The notes beneath the pieces are model-generated. The model was given only the letters and a program-made list of their open reading frames with translations. It made no database searches and was not told where the DNA came from. Source: an uncultured Desulfobulbaceae bacterium (GTDB taxonomy: Bacteria; Desulfobacterota; Desulfobulbia; Desulfobulbales; Desulfocapsaceae). Taken from it: DNA of 64,000 nucleotides. The stretch spans positions 1 to 64,000 of the forward strand of contig CAMZKN010000026.1 in NCBI GenBank assembly GCA_947311315.1, in the 5' to 3' direction. Shown piece by piece: positions 61,914 through 64,000 of the stretch; the stretch's first letter is position 1; every line of letters begins with the position of its first letter. The translations under genes and the position numbers were made by a program.

Positions 61914-63527
61914 ATGATGGATTTACCTGCCGATCTTTTACCGTATGTAAAATATGTAACACCACCAATCATTGGTGCGTTTATTGGGTATTTGACTAAT
62001 AGAGTAGCAATAAAGATGCTGTTTCGTCCTTTGAAAGCATGGAAAATTGCTGGGTTAAGGGTTCCAATGACCCCGGGAGTTATACCCTCCAAACGCGCAG
62101 ATCTAGCAAAAAACATGGGAGAAGTGGTTGGCGATCATCTGTTGACAAGTGAAGAGATTGGAAAGGGGTTGCAGCAGGAGGTTTTTCAGAAGCACTTGTA
62201 TAATCTCATTCGTGAGCGTCAGACGAACATTCTGCAAAATGATTTGGGCCCACTTCCGTCGATTGTACCTCAAAAATTCCAGGCATATTTTGACATTGCC
62301 AGTAAAACTGTTTCCTACCGGATAAAAGAGAATATTTATAAATTTATCCAATCTTCTGATTTTATAGATCTTGTCCAATCTTCATTGGACGATCGTATGG
62401 AATCCTTTCTCGATAATGAAATAGGAGTACTTGTATCTGCTGATGAGCGTGAAATATCGTACCTGTTTATAGAAAAGAACTTATCAAGGATGTTTCAGAG
62501 TAAAGCAATGGAACAATGGGTGCAGGATTTTGTTCATGAGAAGATATCGGGCATCCTGCAACATGATAAATCGTTAACAGAGGTGTTACCTGAAACGTTA
62601 CAGCAACTTTTTCTGGCAACCATTGAGAAACAGACTCCTGCACTTTTAGAAAAATTGGCGGGAATTGTCAGTGAGGACGAGGTTCGGGATAAAATAGTAC
62701 AGGGAGCATGTGTTGGTGTTGAAAATTTTATCGACTCTTTAGGTGGAATGGCCGATATGGTTCGTGGTTTTCTGCGCCCCGACATGGTTGAATCAAAAGT
62801 CCGTGAATATCTGGTTGAAAAAAATGATGATATTGTTGACTGGCTCCGATCGGAAGAGGTTCAGGAACGAGTAGTAGTGATATTGCGTGAAAGGAGTTGT
62901 GCTTTTCTGAATATGCCCATTTCACAGATATTTAAAACAGAAGATGAAAGTGTAATCGATGATTTTTGTTCTCAATTTTCGTCGCAAATCCTCAATCTTT
63001 TACAGGAAGATGATGTTGTCTCCACACTGTCCTCAATGATCAAATCAAATGTTGAGGACAATATTGAATCAGGAGCGTTAAGTCTACGGCAGGTACTTGT
63101 AGATCTTTTTGGCAGAAAAGGTATGGTTTCAGCCAAAACATGGGTGAAAAATGAGACCACCAGGATTTTACAAGCACAGTCAAGTCAAAAAGCAATTGAC
63201 TCAATGATGGATGTTCTTTTTGCGGCTCTGCTCCAGAAAAAAATTGGCAGGCTGGCAAACCTGATTCCACCAGGCATCCAGGACGGGATAACGGTGTCTT
63301 TACAGAAAATGACATCAAATATGCTGGCGACAGAAGTTCCAGGGCTCGTTCAATCACTTAATATAAAAAGAATAGTCGTGGAAAGAGTTAATTCTTTAGA
63401 TCTTTTACGGCTCGAAAGGTTATTACTCTCAATAATGGAGGAGCAGTTCAAGTATATCAACCTTTTTGGAGCACTACTTGGTTTTCTGATCGGTTGTTTA
63501 AACCTTATATTTTTATATGGGATTTAG
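61914..63527 (+). CDS. DUF445 family membrane protein
   Basis: This 537-residue protein has an N-terminal transmembrane segment (PPIIGAFIGYLTNRVAIKMLFRP) and a C-terminal one (YINLFGALLGFLIGCLNLIFLY) around a long helical, partly coiled-coil region. The motif GYLTNRVAIKMLFRPLK...PGVIPSKRADLA is the DUF445/YheB-like signature. The family function is not established. The start is the first of two adjacent Met codons. It converges on rlmN, 15 bases away. Confidence 0.88.
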   Translation: MMDLPADLLPYVKYVTPPIIGAFIGYLTNRVAIKMLFRPLKAWKIAGLRVPMTPGVIPSKRADLAKNMGEVVGDHLLTSEEIGKGLQQEVFQKHLYNLIRERQTNILQNDLGPLPSIVPQKFQAYFDIASKTVSYRIKENIYKFIQSSDFIDLVQSSLDDRMESFLDNEIGVLVSADEREISYLFIEKNLSRMFQSKAMEQWVQDFVHEKISGILQHDKSLTEVLPETLQQLFLATIEKQTPALLEKLAGIVSEDEVRDKIVQGACVGVENFIDSLGGMADMVRGFLRPDMVESKVREYLVEKNDDIVDWLRSEEVQERVVVILRERSCAFLNMPISQIFKTEDESVIDDFCSQFSSQILNLLQEDDVVSTLSSMIKSNVEDNIESGALSLRQVLVDLFGRKGMVSAKTWVKNETTRILQAQSSQKAIDSMMDVLFAALLQKKIGRLANLIPPGIQDGITVSLQKMTSNMLATEVPGLVQSLNIKRIVVERVNSLDLLRLERLLLSIMEEQFKYINLFGALLGFLIGCLNLIFLYGI

Positions 63528-63542
63528 TACGATAGCACTAAC

Positions 63543-64000
63543 TTACTTCAGATTGTCTGTTGCCAGCTGACCACATGCTGCTGAAATATCAGCCCCTCTG
63601 GAATGCCTGATAAATACCGTTAAATGTGCATCGATAAGTATTTTCTGGAAGGCATGGATTCTTTTACTGCCGGGATTTTTGAAAGGCAATTGAGGTGATT
63701 CATTGTAGGGTAATAGGTTTATTTTACAAGGTATATCCTGCAATTTTCTGGCAAGCTCTCTTGCATCATTGTCAGAATCATTTATATCCTTTAGCAGGAT
63801 ATATTCGAACATTATCCGTTTTCTTTTGGGAAGTGGGAACTGCCTGCACGCATTCAGAAGTTCATCAATGGAGTAACGGTTATTTACCGGCATCAATTTC
63901 CGTCTGGTTTCATCGTCGACAGCATGGAGTGAGATAGCCAGATTAACAGATGATTTTTCTCCCAGTTCCTTTAATTTCGTAGCAATCCCACATGTTGAGA
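63543..64000 (-). CDS. rlmN: 23S rRNA/tRNA methyltransferase RlmN, partial
   Basis: RlmN is the radical-SAM enzyme that makes 2-methyladenosine at A2503 of 23S rRNA and A37 of some tRNAs. Only the C-terminal part is in the window; the frame runs off the right edge. Visible are STCGIATKLKEL, VNLAISLHAVDDETRRKLMPVN, KINLLPYN and the catalytic Cys segment GADISAACGQLA. The ORF track starts at an internal Met (63896), but the reading frame continues to 64000. The radical-SAM CxxxCxxC motif must lie beyond the edge. Confidence 0.94.
   Translation of the reverse strand, partial: STCGIATKLKELGEKSSVNLAISLHAVDDETRRKLMPVNNRYSIDELLNACRQFPLPKRKRIMFEYILLKDINDSDNDARELARKLQDIPCKINLLPYNESPQLPFKNPGSKRIHAFQKILIDAHLTVFIRHSRGADISAACGQLATDNLK

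Overview
This window looks like chromosomal DNA of an anaerobic Desulfobacterota bacterium, most likely in or near the Desulfobulbales. The evidence is protein flavour and gene content: a fumarate-reductase-type succinate dehydrogenase (sdhCAB), a DUF39 homocysteine-biosynthesis protein, LL-diaminopimelate aminotransferase, a small diheme cytochrome c, TRAP transport with DctB/DctD control, and moderately AT-rich coding sequence with many TTG/GTG starts. The assignment is inference, because there is no rRNA in the window. Gene density is high. I saw no tRNA, rRNA, CRISPR array, prophage or insertion sequence.

Layout. 0.1-3 kb (minus): a diadenylate-cyclase-like gene split by a -1 frameshift, a small secreted protein, and a membrane-anchored XRE regulator whose external domain resembles the secreted protein. 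3-10.5 kb: an RNB-family ribonuclease, era, and the cell-division/envelope operon ftsE-ftsX-envC-ctpA. 10.8-21 kb (plus): ileS, lspA, fabD, then a complete biotin cluster bioB-A-F-G-C-D and a small Cys-rich protein. 21-27.5 kb: a polysaccharide/glycolipid locus (flippase-like membrane protein, four family-2 glycosyltransferases, a WbaP-type initiating transferase). 27.5-40.8 kb: housekeeping genes (coaBC, MFS transporter, ychJ, YkgJ-like protein, tRNA-queuosine mannosyltransferase-like protein, nadA, rsmA, DUF2062, tsaD, moaA, pheA, DUF39, larE). 41-43.3 kb: HU and a fused HisH-HisF of eukaryotic HIS7 type. 43.4-50.8 kb: a lipoprotein, dctB-dctD and dctPQM. 50.9-56.4 kb: UspA, ispH, dapL, pepN. 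56.5-61.3 kb (minus): diheme cytochrome, geranylgeranyl-reductase-family flavoprotein, sdhB-sdhA-sdhC. 61.9-64 kb: a DUF445 protein and the C-terminal part of rlmN, cut by the window edge.

How genes work together. FabD makes malonyl-ACP. BioC methylates it, the fatty-acid cycle extends it, BioG removes the methyl group, and BioF-A-D-B complete biotin. FtsEX probably controls the degenerate LytM protein EnvC at the septum. DctB/DctD probably sense a C4-dicarboxylate-like ligand and drive dctPQM from a sigma-54 promoter. An intercistronic hairpin after dctP would favour the binding protein over the permease. Succinate dehydrogenase/fumarate reductase sits beside a prenyl reductase that may saturate the menaquinone it uses.

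Most notable: (1) the A_AAA_AAT slippery heptamer plus stem-loop that splits the diadenylate-cyclase gene, (2) the XRE regulator/secreted-protein pair with a shared external domain, (3) the HIS7-type HisHF fusion, (4) the DUF39-LarE pair, and (5) two copies of a palindromic MITE-like element about 31 kb apart.
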